Made by a program: the position numbers and the translations under genes. The notes beneath the pieces were generated by a model. That model made no database searches, was not told where the DNA came from, and saw only the letters and a program-made list of their open reading frames with translations. DNA of 64,000 nt from Novosphingobium sp. ZN18A2 (GTDB lineage Bacteria; Pseudomonadota; Alphaproteobacteria; Sphingomonadales; Sphingomonadaceae): positions 868,001 through 932,000 of the forward strand of contig NZ_CP136651.1 of NCBI RefSeq assembly GCF_036784765.1, given 5' to 3'. Positions 1-8,597 of the stretch are shown here, piece by piece (the first letter of the stretch is position 1; the number at the start of each line of letters is the position of its first letter).

Positions 1-1946
1 GCCAGGTCGGCTTCGCGCGTATCGCCCGACAGCACGAAGGCGGTATCGTCGATAGAGAAATCCAGTCCCAGCTTGCGGCCGGTTGAAAGCTGGTCGAGGT
101 CTTCGCGGTTCAGCGATGCCAGCCCGGCATCGATCAGCGCCGCGTCGCCAAGCTGGGCGTAGACAGCATCCTTCACCGGGATCGCCGCGTATCCTCCGCC
201 AAAGCGGACGCGCACGATGACGCGGCCGGGTTCGGCATCGTTGGGCCACAACAGCGCCTTCACGCCGTTCGAAAGATCGACCGTCTCGATACCGAGCAGC
301 CCGGCGGGCTTTGCGGAGGCCAGTTTGCCCGGTGTGCCGATGGCGGGAAGTTCGGAAAACGTGATGTTGCGCGCCGTGATACGGCTGCCGCCATCCGCGC
401 GGACGGGCGCGACAAGCGCCGCCTTGATCGCGGCGGACGTCGCTTCGCCGTCCTTGGGCGTTACGTACATCGCGCGTTCGACCGTGCCCTTGAACAGGTC
501 GCGCGTATGGTCGAGCACGGCCTGCGGAGTGAACAGCGGAATCGACTTGCGGAAGATGCTGTAAACGGCGTCGGGCGCGGCAACCGTTTCGCGGATGTCC
601 ACGGCCTGCACCAGATTGTCCGCCACGGTCGATGCCGCCAGCGTTTCCTGCGTTTCCACCGGAACCTTGAAGGCCACGTCGAACTCGGCCAACTCACGCT
701 TGATCTCCGCCTCGCTGGGCGGCGTGTCCACCGCATCGGCGATCACTTCGCGCACATCGCGCAAGGCCGCCTTCCAGTCGTCGCCCAGCGGGGTGACGCT
801 GATGGTGGTGATATTGGCCGATCGGCTGGCGTCGCTGCTGTCGACCGAGGCGAACAGGAAGCTGCCGCCCGCGCGCGCCTTGGCTTCCAGCCGGCGGTTG
901 ATCAGCGTCATCGCCAGCCGGTCTATCATCAGTCCCTGGTTATAGACGATGGTATCGTTCTTCTTGCGCCAGGGCCGTTCGATCGCGACGGTCAGGATGC
1001 GCGGCATTTCCGGTTCCACCATCACCTTGACGGTGCCGATGGGATGGCCCGCGTCGTCGTTCGCGGGCGCCTGCGGTTTACCGAAATCGGGCGCGGCGGG
1101 CTTTGGCCCCTTTGCCTTCCAGCCGCCGAACCACTGCTTGATCTCCGCGATCATGGCGTTGGGATCCTGATCCCCCGCGACGATGACGATGGTATTGTCG
1201 GGCCTGTACCACTTGTCGTGGAAGGTCTTGATCGACTTTGCGCTCGCCGCCTCCAGCGTCGCGTCCGTGCCGATCGGTGCGCGATCGGCAAGCGGCTGGC
1301 CCTCGAACAGAAGCTCACGCTGCGCATCGGCGACGCGCGCCTGCGCGCCTGCGCGTTCGCGCTTTTCGGCCAGCACGATGGGCACTTCGGTCTTCACGCC
1401 GTGATTGGTGAAGATCGGAGAGATGATCATGCCGGACAGCAGCTTGAACGTCTCGTCCAGCTTGGCCGGCGTCATGTCCGGAACGTCCAGCTTGTAAACG
1501 GTCTGCGTCGGGCTGGTTTCGGCGTTGGTGTCGCTGCCGAAGGTGGCGCCCAGGCGCTGCCACGTGGGAATCGTCTCGCCTTCCTTGAGGTATTTCGATT
1601 CGCGGAAGGTCAGGTGCTCGAGAAGGTGTGCATAACCGCGCTGCGCTTCGGTTTCGTACATCGATCCGGCGTCGACAAGGACGCGGACCGACATCTGGTC
1701 GGGCGGGACGCCGTTGTGCCGCACCGCATAGCGCAGCCCGTTGGGCAGGGTGCCGAAGATCCATGCCTTGTCCTGCGGGACGTCGCTGCCCTTGTAGAGC
1801 CAGTCCGAGCCGGGTTGCGGCGGAACCGTACTGGCGGCGGGGCTGCTATCCGACGCTTGCTGCTGCGCATCCGCCGGGGCGGCGAACGCGATCAGGGGAA
1901 GAAGGAAAAAGCCGAAACGCCGGGCGGCGCGCTGAAACAGGGACAT
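1..1946 (-). CDS. M16 family zinc metallopeptidase (insulinase/pitrilysin type), partial
   Basis: Probably a periplasmic zinc protease that degrades peptides. About 648 residues are visible, and the C-terminus lies beyond the window edge. Residues 1-27 look like a signal peptide (hydrophobic FGFFLLPLIAFAAP, then ADAQ). The inverted zinc motif HLLEH is at residues 107-111, inside the usual YAHLLEHLTF context. M16 proteins of this kind are about 950 aa, with an active N-half and an inactive C-half, and the visible part covers the active half and some of the second. The ATG at 1946 gives a complete signal sequence. The family is clear; the physiological substrate cannot be told. Confidence 0.9.
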   Translation of the reverse strand, partial: MSLFQRAARRFGFFLLPLIAFAAPADAQQQASDSSPAASTVPPQPGSDWLYKGSDVPQDKAWIFGTLPNGLRYAVRHNGVPPDQMSVRVLVDAGSMYETEAQRGYAHLLEHLTFRESKYLKEGETIPTWQRLGATFGSDTNAETSPTQTVYKLDVPDMTPAKLDETFKLLSGMIISPIFTNHGVKTEVPIVLAEKRERAGAQARVADAQRELLFEGQPLADRAPIGTDATLEAASAKSIKTFHDKWYRPDNTIVIVAGDQDPNAMIAEIKQWFGGWKAKGPKPAAPDFGKPQAPANDDAGHPIGTVKVMVEPEMPRILTVAIERPWRKKNDTIVYNQGLMIDRLAMTLINRRLEAKARAGGSFLFASVDSSDASRSANITTISVTPLGDDWKAALRDVREVIADAVDTPPSEAEIKRELAEFDVAFKVPVETQETLAASTVADNLVQAVDIRETVAAPDAVYSIFRKSIPLFTPQAVLDHTRDLFKGTVERAMYVTPKDGEATSAAIKAALVAPVRADGGSRITARNITFSELPAIGTPGKLASAKPAGLLGIETVDLSNGVKALLWPNDAEPGRVIVRVRFGGGYAAIPVKDAVYAQLGDAALIDAGLASLNREDLDQLSTGRKLGLDFSIDDTAFVLSGDTREADL

Positions 1947-2033
1947 GGGCGCGAATATAGGGGCGCAAGCGATGAAGGACCAGTGAATAGGCGGGCCGAT
2001 TTCCGGCCCGCGCATCGAATCCCGCCGGGACCG

Positions 2034-2588
2034 CTATTTCTGTTGCGGTTCGTTCGCGCCCGACTTCGCTTCTTCCGCCGCCTGCTGCTTGCGCATTTTC
2101 TCGACTTCGGCTGCCGTCTTGAAATCGAGCAGCTCAACCTGGAACACAAGATTTGCATTCGCCGGGATCGGCCCCGCGGCCTTTTCGCCGTAACCAAGCG
2201 CGGCGGGGACGCAGAAGCGGTAGATCGAACCGGTGTTCATCAACTGCACGCCTTCGCCGAACCCTTTGACCACGCCGGCAACCGGGAAGGCGGAGCGCTG
2301 GTCCTGGTCGAACGCCTTACCGTCCGCCGCGAGATAGCCGATATAGTTGACGAGCACGTAATCCTGCGCGCCCGGCTTCGCGCCTTCGCCGGCTTTCAGT
2401 TCGGTATAACCCAGGCCCGACGCGGTCTTTTGCGTGCAGGCGCGCTGGGCGGCGGGCACCACCGGTTCCAGCGGAAGCGGGATGATCCCGCCGTTGCCCG
2501 CCGGAGCGGCGGCGATCGCGGGAGCGGCAAGAAGGACCGGGGCAAGGCCGGCGGCGAGGCGCAGGGGCGCGCGGAAGATTGTTTTCAT
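2034..2588 (-). CDS. FKBP-type peptidyl-prolyl cis-trans isomerase, exported
   Basis: A prolyl isomerase that assists folding of exported proteins. It is 184 aa with an N-terminal signal peptide (about 27 residues, ending AIAAAPA) and one FKBP domain at about residues 60-160. The domain is recognisable from DYVLVNYIGYLAADGKAFD, VVKGFGEGVQLMNTGSIYRFCVPAALGYGEKAAGPIPANANLVF and QVELLDF, with the usual VxYxG and IPxNxxLxFxVEL pattern. The tail is charged and rich in E, K and Q. It lies 87 bp downstream of the M16 peptidase start, on the same strand, so the two may be co-transcribed. Periplasmic location is inferred from the signal peptide. Confidence 0.9.
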   Translation of the reverse strand: MKTIFRAPLRLAAGLAPVLLAAPAIAAAPAGNGGIIPLPLEPVVPAAQRACTQKTASGLGYTELKAGEGAKPGAQDYVLVNYIGYLAADGKAFDQDQRSAFPVAGVVKGFGEGVQLMNTGSIYRFCVPAALGYGEKAAGPIPANANLVFQVELLDFKTAAEVEKMRKQQAAEEAKSGANEPQQK

Positions 2589-2718
2589 CGCATGCGCTGA
2601 TAGCGGCCGCGCGGGGCCGCGAAAAGGGAAATGCGGACAATCTCCGAAATGTCGAAAGCGAAACGCGACCCTGCCTGACCCTTGACCGTGTGCGCTGCCC
2701 GCCTACATGACGAAGACC

Positions 2719-3294
2719 ATGTTCATAGAAACCGAAACCACGCCCAATCCGGCCACGCTCAAATTCCTGCCGGGCGAGCAGGTGATGACCGCCGGAACCC
2801 GCGAATTCACGACGCCGGAGGAAGCGGAAGCCAGTCCGCTGGCCGATGCCCTGTTCGCACTGGGTGATGTGACGGGCGTGTTCTTCGGGCGTGATTTCGT
2901 TTCGGTCACGGCCGGTCCGGGCACGCAATGGAGCACGTTGAAGCCGCAAGTCGCTTCGGTCCTGCTCGACCATTTCGTTTCGGGTGCGCCGTTGTTCAGC
3001 GGCGGAAGCGCCGAAGGGATCGCCGTTCCGGGCGAGGACGACATGATGGAAGACGATCCCAATGACGCGGATGTCGTCGCCCAGATCCGCGAACTGATCG
3101 ATACGCGCGTGCGCCCGGCGGTTGCCAACGATGGCGGCGATATCGTCTATCGCGGTTTCCGCGAAGGTGTGGTGTTCCTGAAAATGCAGGGCGCCTGTTC
3201 GGGCTGTCCTTCGTCGACCGCGACGCTGAAGCACGGCATCGAGACGCTGCTGAAGCACTACGTTCCCGAAGTCACGGAAGTCCGCGCCGCCTGA
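2719..3294 (+). CDS. NifU-like iron-sulfur carrier (Nfu/NfuA family)
   Basis: A scaffold or carrier that passes Fe-S clusters to apo-proteins in the cytosol. The protein has an N-terminal Nfu_N domain (FIETETTPNPATLKFLPG at the start) and a C-terminal NifU domain containing the cluster-ligating CSGCPSS (CxxC) before the STATLKHGIE helix. The total is about 191 aa, the usual length. An in-frame ATG lies 12 bp upstream at 2707. I prefer 2719 because family members begin MFI-x-TExTPNPAT. Despite the NifU name nothing suggests nitrogen fixation; these proteins serve housekeeping Fe-S maturation. The Fe-S enzymes MiaB and MoaA are encoded in this window. Confidence 0.92.
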   Translation: MFIETETTPNPATLKFLPGEQVMTAGTREFTTPEEAEASPLADALFALGDVTGVFFGRDFVSVTAGPGTQWSTLKPQVASVLLDHFVSGAPLFSGGSAEGIAVPGEDDMMEDDPNDADVVAQIRELIDTRVRPAVANDGGDIVYRGFREGVVFLKMQGACSGCPSSTATLKHGIETLLKHYVPEVTEVRAA

Positions 3295-3330
3295 CCGGCG
3301 TGGCGCGCAACAACAGGCGAGAATCGATAC

Positions 3331-3924
3331 ATGGCCGAACCGCTCGACGCCCACGCGCTCGATCAGCTTTTCCGCACCGCGCGGACTTATAACGGATACC
3401 TCGACAAGCCGGTCAGCGAAGACCAGTTGCGCGCGATCTGGGATCTGATGAAGATGGGCCCCACGTCCGCCAACCAGCAGCCGGTGCGCATGGTGTGGTG
3501 CGTAAGCCAGGAAGCGAAGGAAAAGCTTGCCGCGCTTGCGGGCGGGACCAATCCCGACAAGATCCGCAAGGCGCCGGTAACGGCGATCATCGGCATGGAC
3601 CTCGATTTTCACGAGCAACTGCCGTGGCTGTTCCCGCACACCGATGCGAAATCGTGGTTCGAAGGCAACGAGGCGCTGCGCGAATCGCATGCGTTCCGCA
3701 ATTCCTCGCTGCAAGGCGCCTATTTCATCATGGCCGCGCGCGCCTTGGGGCTTGATACCGGGCCGATGTCCGGCTTTTCGAACGAGGCGGTGGACAAGGC
3801 GTTTTTCGCCGACCAGCCGCGCGTCCGGTCCAACTTCATCTCGACGCTGGGCTATGGCGATCCCGCGACCATCTTCGAGCGCAGTCCGCGCCCCGAATTC
3901 GAGAAATTCAACCGCATAGACTGA
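3331..3924 (+). CDS. RutE/HadB-type nitroreductase (malonic semialdehyde reductase family)
   Basis: An FMN-dependent nitroreductase-fold oxidoreductase of 197 aa. The N-terminal RTYNGYLDKPVSEDQLRAIWDLMKMGPTSANQQPVR block and the internal LGLDTGPMSGF segment match the RutE subgroup, which in E. coli reduces malonic semialdehyde during uracil catabolism. No other rut gene is present in the window, so the physiological substrate is open and a broader quinone or nitro-compound reductase role is possible. It starts 36 bp after nfu and ends 13 bp before tsaB, so it is probably part of one transcription unit with them. Confidence 0.85.
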   Translation: MAEPLDAHALDQLFRTARTYNGYLDKPVSEDQLRAIWDLMKMGPTSANQQPVRMVWCVSQEAKEKLAALAGGTNPDKIRKAPVTAIIGMDLDFHEQLPWLFPHTDAKSWFEGNEALRESHAFRNSSLQGAYFIMAARALGLDTGPMSGFSNEAVDKAFFADQPRVRSNFISTLGYGDPATIFERSPRPEFEKFNRID

Positions 3925-3937
3925 AGGAAGGGCGGGG

Positions 3938-4561
3938 GTGCGCAAGCTCGTCATCGATTGCGCGACCGAAGGCTGTTCGGCCGCACTGTTCGACGAGACG
4001 GGCGCGCTCGTTGCCGGAACGTTCGAAATGCTTGGCCGCGGCCATGCCGAACGGCTCGTCCCGATGATCGCCGAACTGCTGGATAAAGGCAGGACCGGTA
4101 CGATCGCGGTCGATACCGGCCCCGGCAGCTTTACAGGCATACGCGTGGGGCTTGCCGCCGCGCGGGCGCTGTCGCTGGCCTGGAACGCGCCGCTTGCGGG
4201 ATATGAAAGCCTGGCACTGGTCGCCGCCATGGCCGCGGCGGAATATCCCGGCATGGACATCGACGTGGCGATGACGGGCGGGCACGGCGAATGGTTCGTG
4301 CAGTCGTTCGATGCCGGCGCCGCGCCGCTTGGCGCACTCGTCTCGCTCAAGCCGGAAGAAGCCGCCCGGCGTTCGGGGGCGCCGCTCGTCGTGGGCAGCC
4401 AGGCAGAGGCGCTCGCCGCGCTTCGTGGCGGCGGCGTGGTCGCCCGGCAGATGTTGCCGGATGCGCGCAAGTTCGCGTTGCTTCCGGCCGATGCCCTGTC
4501 TGCACGGGTTTCCCCCAGCTATGGACGCGCGCCCGATGCGCGTCTGCCTGCGCGGGGATGA
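3938..4561 (+). CDS. tsaB: tRNA threonylcarbamoyladenosine biosynthesis protein TsaB
   Basis: Non-catalytic partner of TsaD in making t6A37 on ANN-decoding tRNAs. It is 207 aa with an ASKHA fold. The N-terminal KLVIDCATEGCSAALFDETG and the segment DTGPGSFTGIRVGLAAARAL are typical TsaB signatures. The start is GTG (3938), 13 bp after the preceding stop, with a GGAAGGGCGGG purine stretch just upstream. The stop overlaps the rimI start as ATGA. The tsaB-rimI pairing is common in proteobacteria. Confidence 0.95.
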   Translation: MRKLVIDCATEGCSAALFDETGALVAGTFEMLGRGHAERLVPMIAELLDKGRTGTIAVDTGPGSFTGIRVGLAAARALSLAWNAPLAGYESLALVAAMAAAEYPGMDIDVAMTGGHGEWFVQSFDAGAAPLGALVSLKPEEAARRSGAPLVVGSQAEALAALRGGGVVARQMLPDARKFALLPADALSARVSPSYGRAPDARLPARG

Positions 4562-5028
4562 TCGCGCCGGAAGACGATATCGACCGCATCATGGCGGTCA
4601 TGGAGGCGGCCTTTCCCCCGGAGTTCGGGGAGGCGTGGAACCGCCGGCAATTGATAGACGCCATGATCGTCGGCAATTGCCGCTATGGCCTGATCGGGCC
4701 GGAAGGCGATGAACCGGTTCGCGAAGGTGACGAAGTCGCGGGCTTTTTCCTGGCGCGCTCGGTGCTCGACGAAGAAGAACTGCTTCTCTTCGCAATTCAT
4801 CCCTCGTTCCGGCGCAGGGGGTTAGGCGGAATACTGTTGCGGCGCTTCATCGAAACAGCGCGAAACCGCGGCATGCACAGGCTTTTCCTTGAAATGCGCC
4901 GCGGAAACCCCGCTGCCGGGCTTTATGCCGCGCACGGTTTCCGCCCTGTGGGAATAAGGCCCGGATATTATCGCACCACCGACGGTGTGCGGCTTGACGC
5001 GATCAGTCAGGAGCTTGTTCTGGTATAA
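4558..5028 (+). CDS. rimI: Ribosomal protein bS18-alanine N-acetyltransferase RimI-like (GNAT)
   Basis: GNAT-family acetyltransferase predicted to acetylate the N-terminal alanine of ribosomal protein bS18. It is 156 aa from the ATG that overlaps the tsaB stop (ATGA, 4558-4561). The acetyl-CoA pyrophosphate-binding loop is HPSFRRRGLGGILLRRF, followed by FLEMRRGNPAAGLYAAHGF, the RimI-type substrate/CoA segment. The open frame continues upstream inside tsaB, but the overlapping ATG gives the family length. Translational coupling to tsaB is likely. Confidence 0.9.
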   Translation: MIAPEDDIDRIMAVMEAAFPPEFGEAWNRRQLIDAMIVGNCRYGLIGPEGDEPVREGDEVAGFFLARSVLDEEELLLFAIHPSFRRRGLGGILLRRFIETARNRGMHRLFLEMRRGNPAAGLYAAHGFRPVGIRPGYYRTTDGVRLDAISQELVLV

Positions 5029-5035
5029 TTTACCA
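5021..5035. promoter_or_regulatory. Short inverted repeat at the rimI stop, upstream of mucR
   Basis: TGGTA-TAATT-TACCA is a perfect 5-bp inverted repeat around an AT-rich centre. It sits at the rimI stop and at the edge of the roughly 170-bp AT-rich leader of mucR. MucR-type regulators bind AT-rich DNA and often repress themselves, so this could be part of an autoregulatory region. That is only an inference. Confidence 0.3.
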
Positions 5036-5201
5036 TGAATTTACAGCCCGTTGGGAATTTTCGGTAAAAAATCAGAACAGTTCCTGCCATAATGGTTGTT
5101 TCCTTGGAAATCGCCCTTATAGACATTAATGACAGCTCGTCGGATTGTTTTCCATTAAATCGGCCGATGTAATGGCCATCAAGCAAGATAGGGTCACGAA
5201 A

Positions 5202-5642
5202 ATGAGCGAAGCTGAAAACGACATGCGTGAGACGTTGATCACGCTTACATCCGATATCGTTGCTGCCCACGTGAGCAACAACAGTGTCGCGGTTGGCGAT
5301 CTTCCCACGTTGATTTCGAACGTCTATACTTCCCTTGCCGGCCTTTCGGCGGATGAGCCGGCCGAAGAACCCGCGCCTGAGCCTGCGGTTTCGATCCGTT
5401 CTTCGGTAAAGAACGATCACATCGTCTGCCTGGAAGACGGGAAGAAGCTGAAGATGCTCAAACGGCATCTTGCCACGCGTTACAACATGACTCCGGAACA
5501 GTACCGCGCCCGCTGGAACCTTCCGGCCGATTATCCGATGGTCGCGCCGGCCTATGCCGAAAAGCGCCGCGAACTGGCGAAGAAGATCGGTCTTGGCCGC
5601 AAGCCTTCGGCAAAGCGTGGCCGGGGCAAGGCTTCTTCCTGA
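5202..5642 (+). CDS. MucR/Ros family transcriptional regulator
   Basis: A 146-aa DNA-binding regulator of the MucR/Ros family, which in alphaproteobacteria acts as a global H-NS-like silencer. The N-terminal oligomerisation region (RETLITLTSDIVAAHVSNNSV) and the C-terminal degenerate zinc-finger domain (HIVCLEDGKKLKMLKRHLATRYNMTPEQYRARW) are both present. In the finger the second Cys is replaced (CLED) and the expected second His after RHL is Arg (ATRYNMTP), so metal binding may be lost. The tail is basic (GRKPSAKRGRGKASS). I chose the ATG at 5202 because homologues begin shortly before RETL; an upstream in-frame start at 5145 would add 19 unusual residues. Confidence 0.9.
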   Translation: MSEAENDMRETLITLTSDIVAAHVSNNSVAVGDLPTLISNVYTSLAGLSADEPAEEPAPEPAVSIRSSVKNDHIVCLEDGKKLKMLKRHLATRYNMTPEQYRARWNLPADYPMVAPAYAEKRRELAKKIGLGRKPSAKRGRGKASS

Positions 5643-5671
5643 AGCGCAACGGTCAATTGACATGTTGAGGA

Positions 5672-5704
5672 AATGGCCCGCCGGTCTATGATTGGCGGGC
5701 CATT
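5672..5704 (+). terminator. Hairpin terminator between mucR and fur
   Basis: An 11-bp perfect stem (AATGGCCCGCC and GGCGGGCCATT) with an 11-nt loop lies 29 bp after the mucR stop and 18 bp before the fur start. The T-run is poor (CAACTT), so it may attenuate rather than stop transcription. It could also influence fur translation because it ends close to the fur start. Confidence 0.6.
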
Positions 5705-5722
5705 CAACTTGCGGGACCGACA

Positions 5723-6145
5723 TTGCACCAGGCGATCGACATCGAAGCACTTTGCGCGGAACGGGGACTGCGCATTACCGAACAGCGGCGCGTGATCGCG
5801 CGTGTCCTGTCGGAAAGCGACGATCATCCCGATGTGGAAAAGCTGCACGAGCGTGCGGCCGCCATCGACCCCAGGATATCGATAGCGACCGTTTACCGCA
5901 CCGTTCGCCTTTTCGAGGAAGCGGGTATCCTCGATCGCCACGATTTCGGCGACGGGCGCGCCCGCTATGAAGCGACGCCCGAGGCGCATCACGACCACCT
6001 GATCGACGTGGAAAGCGGCAAGGTGATAGAGTTCGTCGATCCCGAGCTTGAGGCGCTCCAGCGGCAGATCGCGGAAAAGCTGGGTTACCGGCTGGTCGAT
6101 CACCGCATGGAACTTTACGGCGTCCGGCTTGACCGCGAGGGCTGA
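5723..6145 (+). CDS. fur: Fur family metal-responsive transcriptional regulator
   Basis: A 140-aa Fur-fold repressor with a winged helix at residues 1-80 (TVYRTVRLFEEAGI recognition helix) and a dimerisation/metal domain containing the HHDHLI histidine cluster. The E. coli structural-zinc cysteines are absent (HLIDVESGKVIEF instead of a CxxC), as in many alphaproteobacterial Fur/Mur proteins. It could therefore sense iron or manganese. The start is TTG at 5723 (MHQAIDIEAL). No in-frame ATG gives the full N-terminal helix. Confidence 0.88.
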   Translation: MHQAIDIEALCAERGLRITEQRRVIARVLSESDDHPDVEKLHERAAAIDPRISIATVYRTVRLFEEAGILDRHDFGDGRARYEATPEAHHDHLIDVESGKVIEFVDPELEALQRQIAEKLGYRLVDHRMELYGVRLDREG

Positions 6146-7007
6146 TCCCGCCTTCCTTCGCGCAGAGGCCGCCGCCGGGCGACCGGCCCCGATTTCCGTT
6201 GCAGGCTGGGTCCGCATCGTGTTGCGCGTGTTGGGGCTTGTGCTTGCGCTTCTGGTCTGCGTGCCGCTGCATTACCTTTATCGCACGGTGCATTACGGCT
6301 CGCCTTTCCCCAAATGGTTCCTGTGGACCGCGACAAGGTTGGCCGGTGCGCGCGTCACGCGGCACGGGGTGCCCCTGCGGCGCGACGTTTTCTTTATTTC
6401 GAACCACGTTTCGTGGGTGGATATCCTGGCCATCGCCGGGGAAAGCGGCACGGCCTTTGTCGCCAAGGCGGAGCTGGAGCGCGCGCCGATTGTCGGCTGG
6501 CTGTCAAAGCTCAACCGCACGGTTTTTGTTTCCCGCGAGAACCGGATGGCCGTGGCCGCGCAGATCAACGCGCTGAAAGAGGCGCTGGCGGACAACTGGT
6601 CCGTCACCGTGTTTCCCGAAGGCACGACGACCGACGGACAATCGCTGCTGCCGTTCAAGACCGCGATGCTGCGCGTGCTCGAACCGCCGCCGCCCGGCGT
6701 GCTCGTCCAGCCGGTGATGCTCGATTACGGAGAGATCGCGGAATGGATCGGCTGGACCGGCGTGGAAAGCGGACTGGACAACGCAAAGCGCGTGCTGGCC
6801 CGGCGCGGATCGTTTCGCCTTCATATCCACTTCCTCGATCCGTTCGATCCCGAGCCGCATGGCGGGCGCAAGGGCATCGCGACCGAGAGCCGCCGTCGGA
6901 TCGAACAGGCGCTGGTCGGCGCGCTGGGCAAGCCGTTGCGCCCTTTTGCGCATGACGTGGCGCCCGTGCGCTATGTTCCGCCGCGCCCCGAACCGCCGAT
7001 GGGGTAA
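6129..7007 (+). CDS. plsC: 1-acyl-sn-glycerol-3-phosphate acyltransferase (PlsC type)
   Basis: A membrane-bound acyltransferase that adds the second acyl chain to lysophosphatidic acid in phospholipid synthesis. It is about 292 aa. A hydrophobic segment (VRIVLRVLGLVLALLVCVPLHYLY) is followed by the catalytic NHVSWVD (NHx4D box) and the FPEGTTTDG substrate box. The TTG at 6129 overlaps the fur stop by 17 bp. The frame stays open upstream inside fur, so the start is uncertain. Acyl-ornithine or other lyso-lipid substrates cannot be excluded. Confidence 0.88.
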   Translation: MTARADPAFLRAEAAAGRPAPISVAGWVRIVLRVLGLVLALLVCVPLHYLYRTVHYGSPFPKWFLWTATRLAGARVTRHGVPLRRDVFFISNHVSWVDILAIAGESGTAFVAKAELERAPIVGWLSKLNRTVFVSRENRMAVAAQINALKEALADNWSVTVFPEGTTTDGQSLLPFKTAMLRVLEPPPPGVLVQPVMLDYGEIAEWIGWTGVESGLDNAKRVLARRGSFRLHIHFLDPFDPEPHGGRKGIATESRRRIEQALVGALGKPLRPFAHDVAPVRYVPPRPEPPMG

Positions 7008-7059
7008 GGACGCGCAACGGCTTTGAACTGTGCCCGGTTTTGGCGTAGGGGCGCGGGCC

Positions 7060-8397
7060 ATGCGTTCCACCGATCAACCCAAGACCTATCGCGTAAAGAG
7101 CTTCGGCTGCCAGATGAACGTCTATGATGGCGAACGGATGGCCGAACTGCTGGGCGCGCAAGGCATGACCGCCACGTCCGAAGGCGACGAGGCGGACCTT
7201 GTCGTTCTCAACACCTGCCATATCCGCGAAAAGGCGACCGAAAAGGTCTATTCCGATATCGGCCGCCTGCGCCGGGAAGACGGTTCCAGCCCGCTGATCG
7301 CGGTGGCCGGATGCGTTGCCCAGGCCGAGGGTGAAGAGATCATGGCGCGCGCACCCAGCGTAAAGGTCGTGGTCGGCCCGCAGGCCTATCACCGCCTGCC
7401 CGACATGGTGGCCGAAGCCGCCGCCGGCCGCCGCGCGACCGAAACCGATATGCCGGCGGAGGCCAAGTTCGCCGCGCTTCCGCGCCGCCGCAAGTCGGGG
7501 CCGAGCGCGTTCCTGACGATCCAGGAAGGGTGTGACAAGTTCTGCACCTATTGCGTGGTGCCCTATACCCGCGGGGCAGAGCTTTCGCGCCCCTTCGCCG
7601 ACCTTGTGGACGAGGCGAAGATGCTGGTGGAAGGCGGCGCGCGTGAAATCACGCTGCTGGGCCAGAACGTCAACGCGTGGCGCGGCGAAGACGCGAGAGG
7701 GCGTTCCGCAGGACTTGCTGGGCTGGCCGAAGCGCTGGCGGAAATCCCCGAGCTCAGGCGCATCCGCTATACGACCAGCCACCCCGCGGACATGGATGAT
7801 GCGCTGATCGAGGCGCATGGCACGAACGCCAAGCTGATGCCGTTCCTGCACCTGCCGGTCCAGGCTGGCAGCGACCGCGTGCTGAAGGCGATGAACCGCA
7901 GCCATACGGCCGAAAGCTACCTGAAATTGCTCGACCGCATTCGCGCGGCGCGGCCCGACATCGCGCTTTCGGGCGATTTCATCGTCGGTTTCCCCGGTGA
8001 GACGGACGCGGAATTCGAAGACACGCTGCGCCTGATCGATGCAGTCGGCTATGCGCAGGCTTTCAGCTTCAAGTATTCGGCCCGCCCCGGCACCCCCGCC
8101 GCGACGATGGATGGCCAGGTGGCACCGCAAGTGATGGACGAACGGCTCCAGCGCCTTCAGGCCGCGCTCAATCGCGATCAATTGGCGTTCAACCGCGCTT
8201 CTGTTGGCAAGACCTGCGACGTTCTGGTTGAGCGCAAGGGCCGCCATCCCGGCCAGTGGCTCGGCAAGTCCCCCTGGCTGCAATCGGTGCATTTCACCGG
8301 AGAGGTTGCAATCGGCGACCTGGTACGTGTGGAACTGGTGGAGGCGGGGCCGAATTCGCTGTCCGGTGTCATGGTTAGAGCCTTGGCCGGCGCCTAG
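7060..8397 (+). CDS. miaB: tRNA-2-methylthio-N6-dimethylallyladenosine synthase MiaB
   Basis: Radical SAM methylthiotransferase that converts i6A37 to ms2i6A37 in tRNA. It is 445 aa. The N-terminal UPF0004 domain carries the three auxiliary-cluster cysteines in FGCQMN, NTCHIRE and GCVAQ. The radical SAM motif is CDKFCTYC, and the C-terminal TRAM region is at about residues 375-440. The ATG at 7060 gives the usual MRS...[10 protein letters not shown] start; an in-frame GTG at 7030 would add ten residues. The TAG stop lies inside the outer end of a 73-bp palindromic repeat. Confidence 0.96.
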   Translation: MRSTDQPKTYRVKSFGCQMNVYDGERMAELLGAQGMTATSEGDEADLVVLNTCHIREKATEKVYSDIGRLRREDGSSPLIAVAGCVAQAEGEEIMARAPSVKVVVGPQAYHRLPDMVAEAAAGRRATETDMPAEAKFAALPRRRKSGPSAFLTIQEGCDKFCTYCVVPYTRGAELSRPFADLVDEAKMLVEGGAREITLLGQNVNAWRGEDARGRSAGLAGLAEALAEIPELRRIRYTTSHPADMDDALIEAHGTNAKLMPFLHLPVQAGSDRVLKAMNRSHTAESYLKLLDRIRAARPDIALSGDFIVGFPGETDAEFEDTLRLIDAVGYAQAFSFKYSARPGTPAATMDGQVAPQVMDERLQRLQAALNRDQLAFNRASVGKTCDVLVERKGRHPGQWLGKSPWLQSVHFTGEVAIGDLVRVELVEAGPNSLSGVMVRALAGA

Positions 8398-8465
8398 TGG
8401 ATTGATTTTGACATTTGTCGCTACCCGGCCGGCAGGAATGCAAATGTCAGAATCTCACCACTAGG
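8393..8465. repeat. 73-bp palindromic intergenic element, copy 1
   Basis: The ends are CCTAGTGG and CCACTAGG. Inner arms GATTTTGACATTTG and CAAATGTCAGAATC (13 of 14 paired) flank a 20-nt centre. The reverse complement of 16449-16521 matches it over the full 73 bp with about 7 differences. The left end contains the miaB stop codon. It looks like a REP- or MITE-type element; no transposase is nearby. Confidence 0.85.
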
Positions 8466-8597
8466 CTGTGGATTGAGACATTTATGACGCCGAATCGCGT
8501 CATCGCGCGCTTGCGCCCGGGGGTATGCGGCCTATCTTGATCGGTGACGGCCACGCACGTGGCGCGGCCGAACGAAAGGAGCAAGTCACCCGCTCTC

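Noticed and set aside
507..2600. A long open frame (about 697 codons) on the plus strand over the M16 peptidase and FKBP genes
   Set aside because: It is antisense to two clear genes, has low-complexity Arg/His-rich sequence with no domain, and arises from the high GC content. The same applies to long antisense frames over nfu-tsaB, miaB, purA, copA, the copper ATPase and the cox genes.
2719..3294. Nitrogen-fixation gene
   Set aside because: The NifU domain is the housekeeping Nfu type and no nif gene lies in the window.
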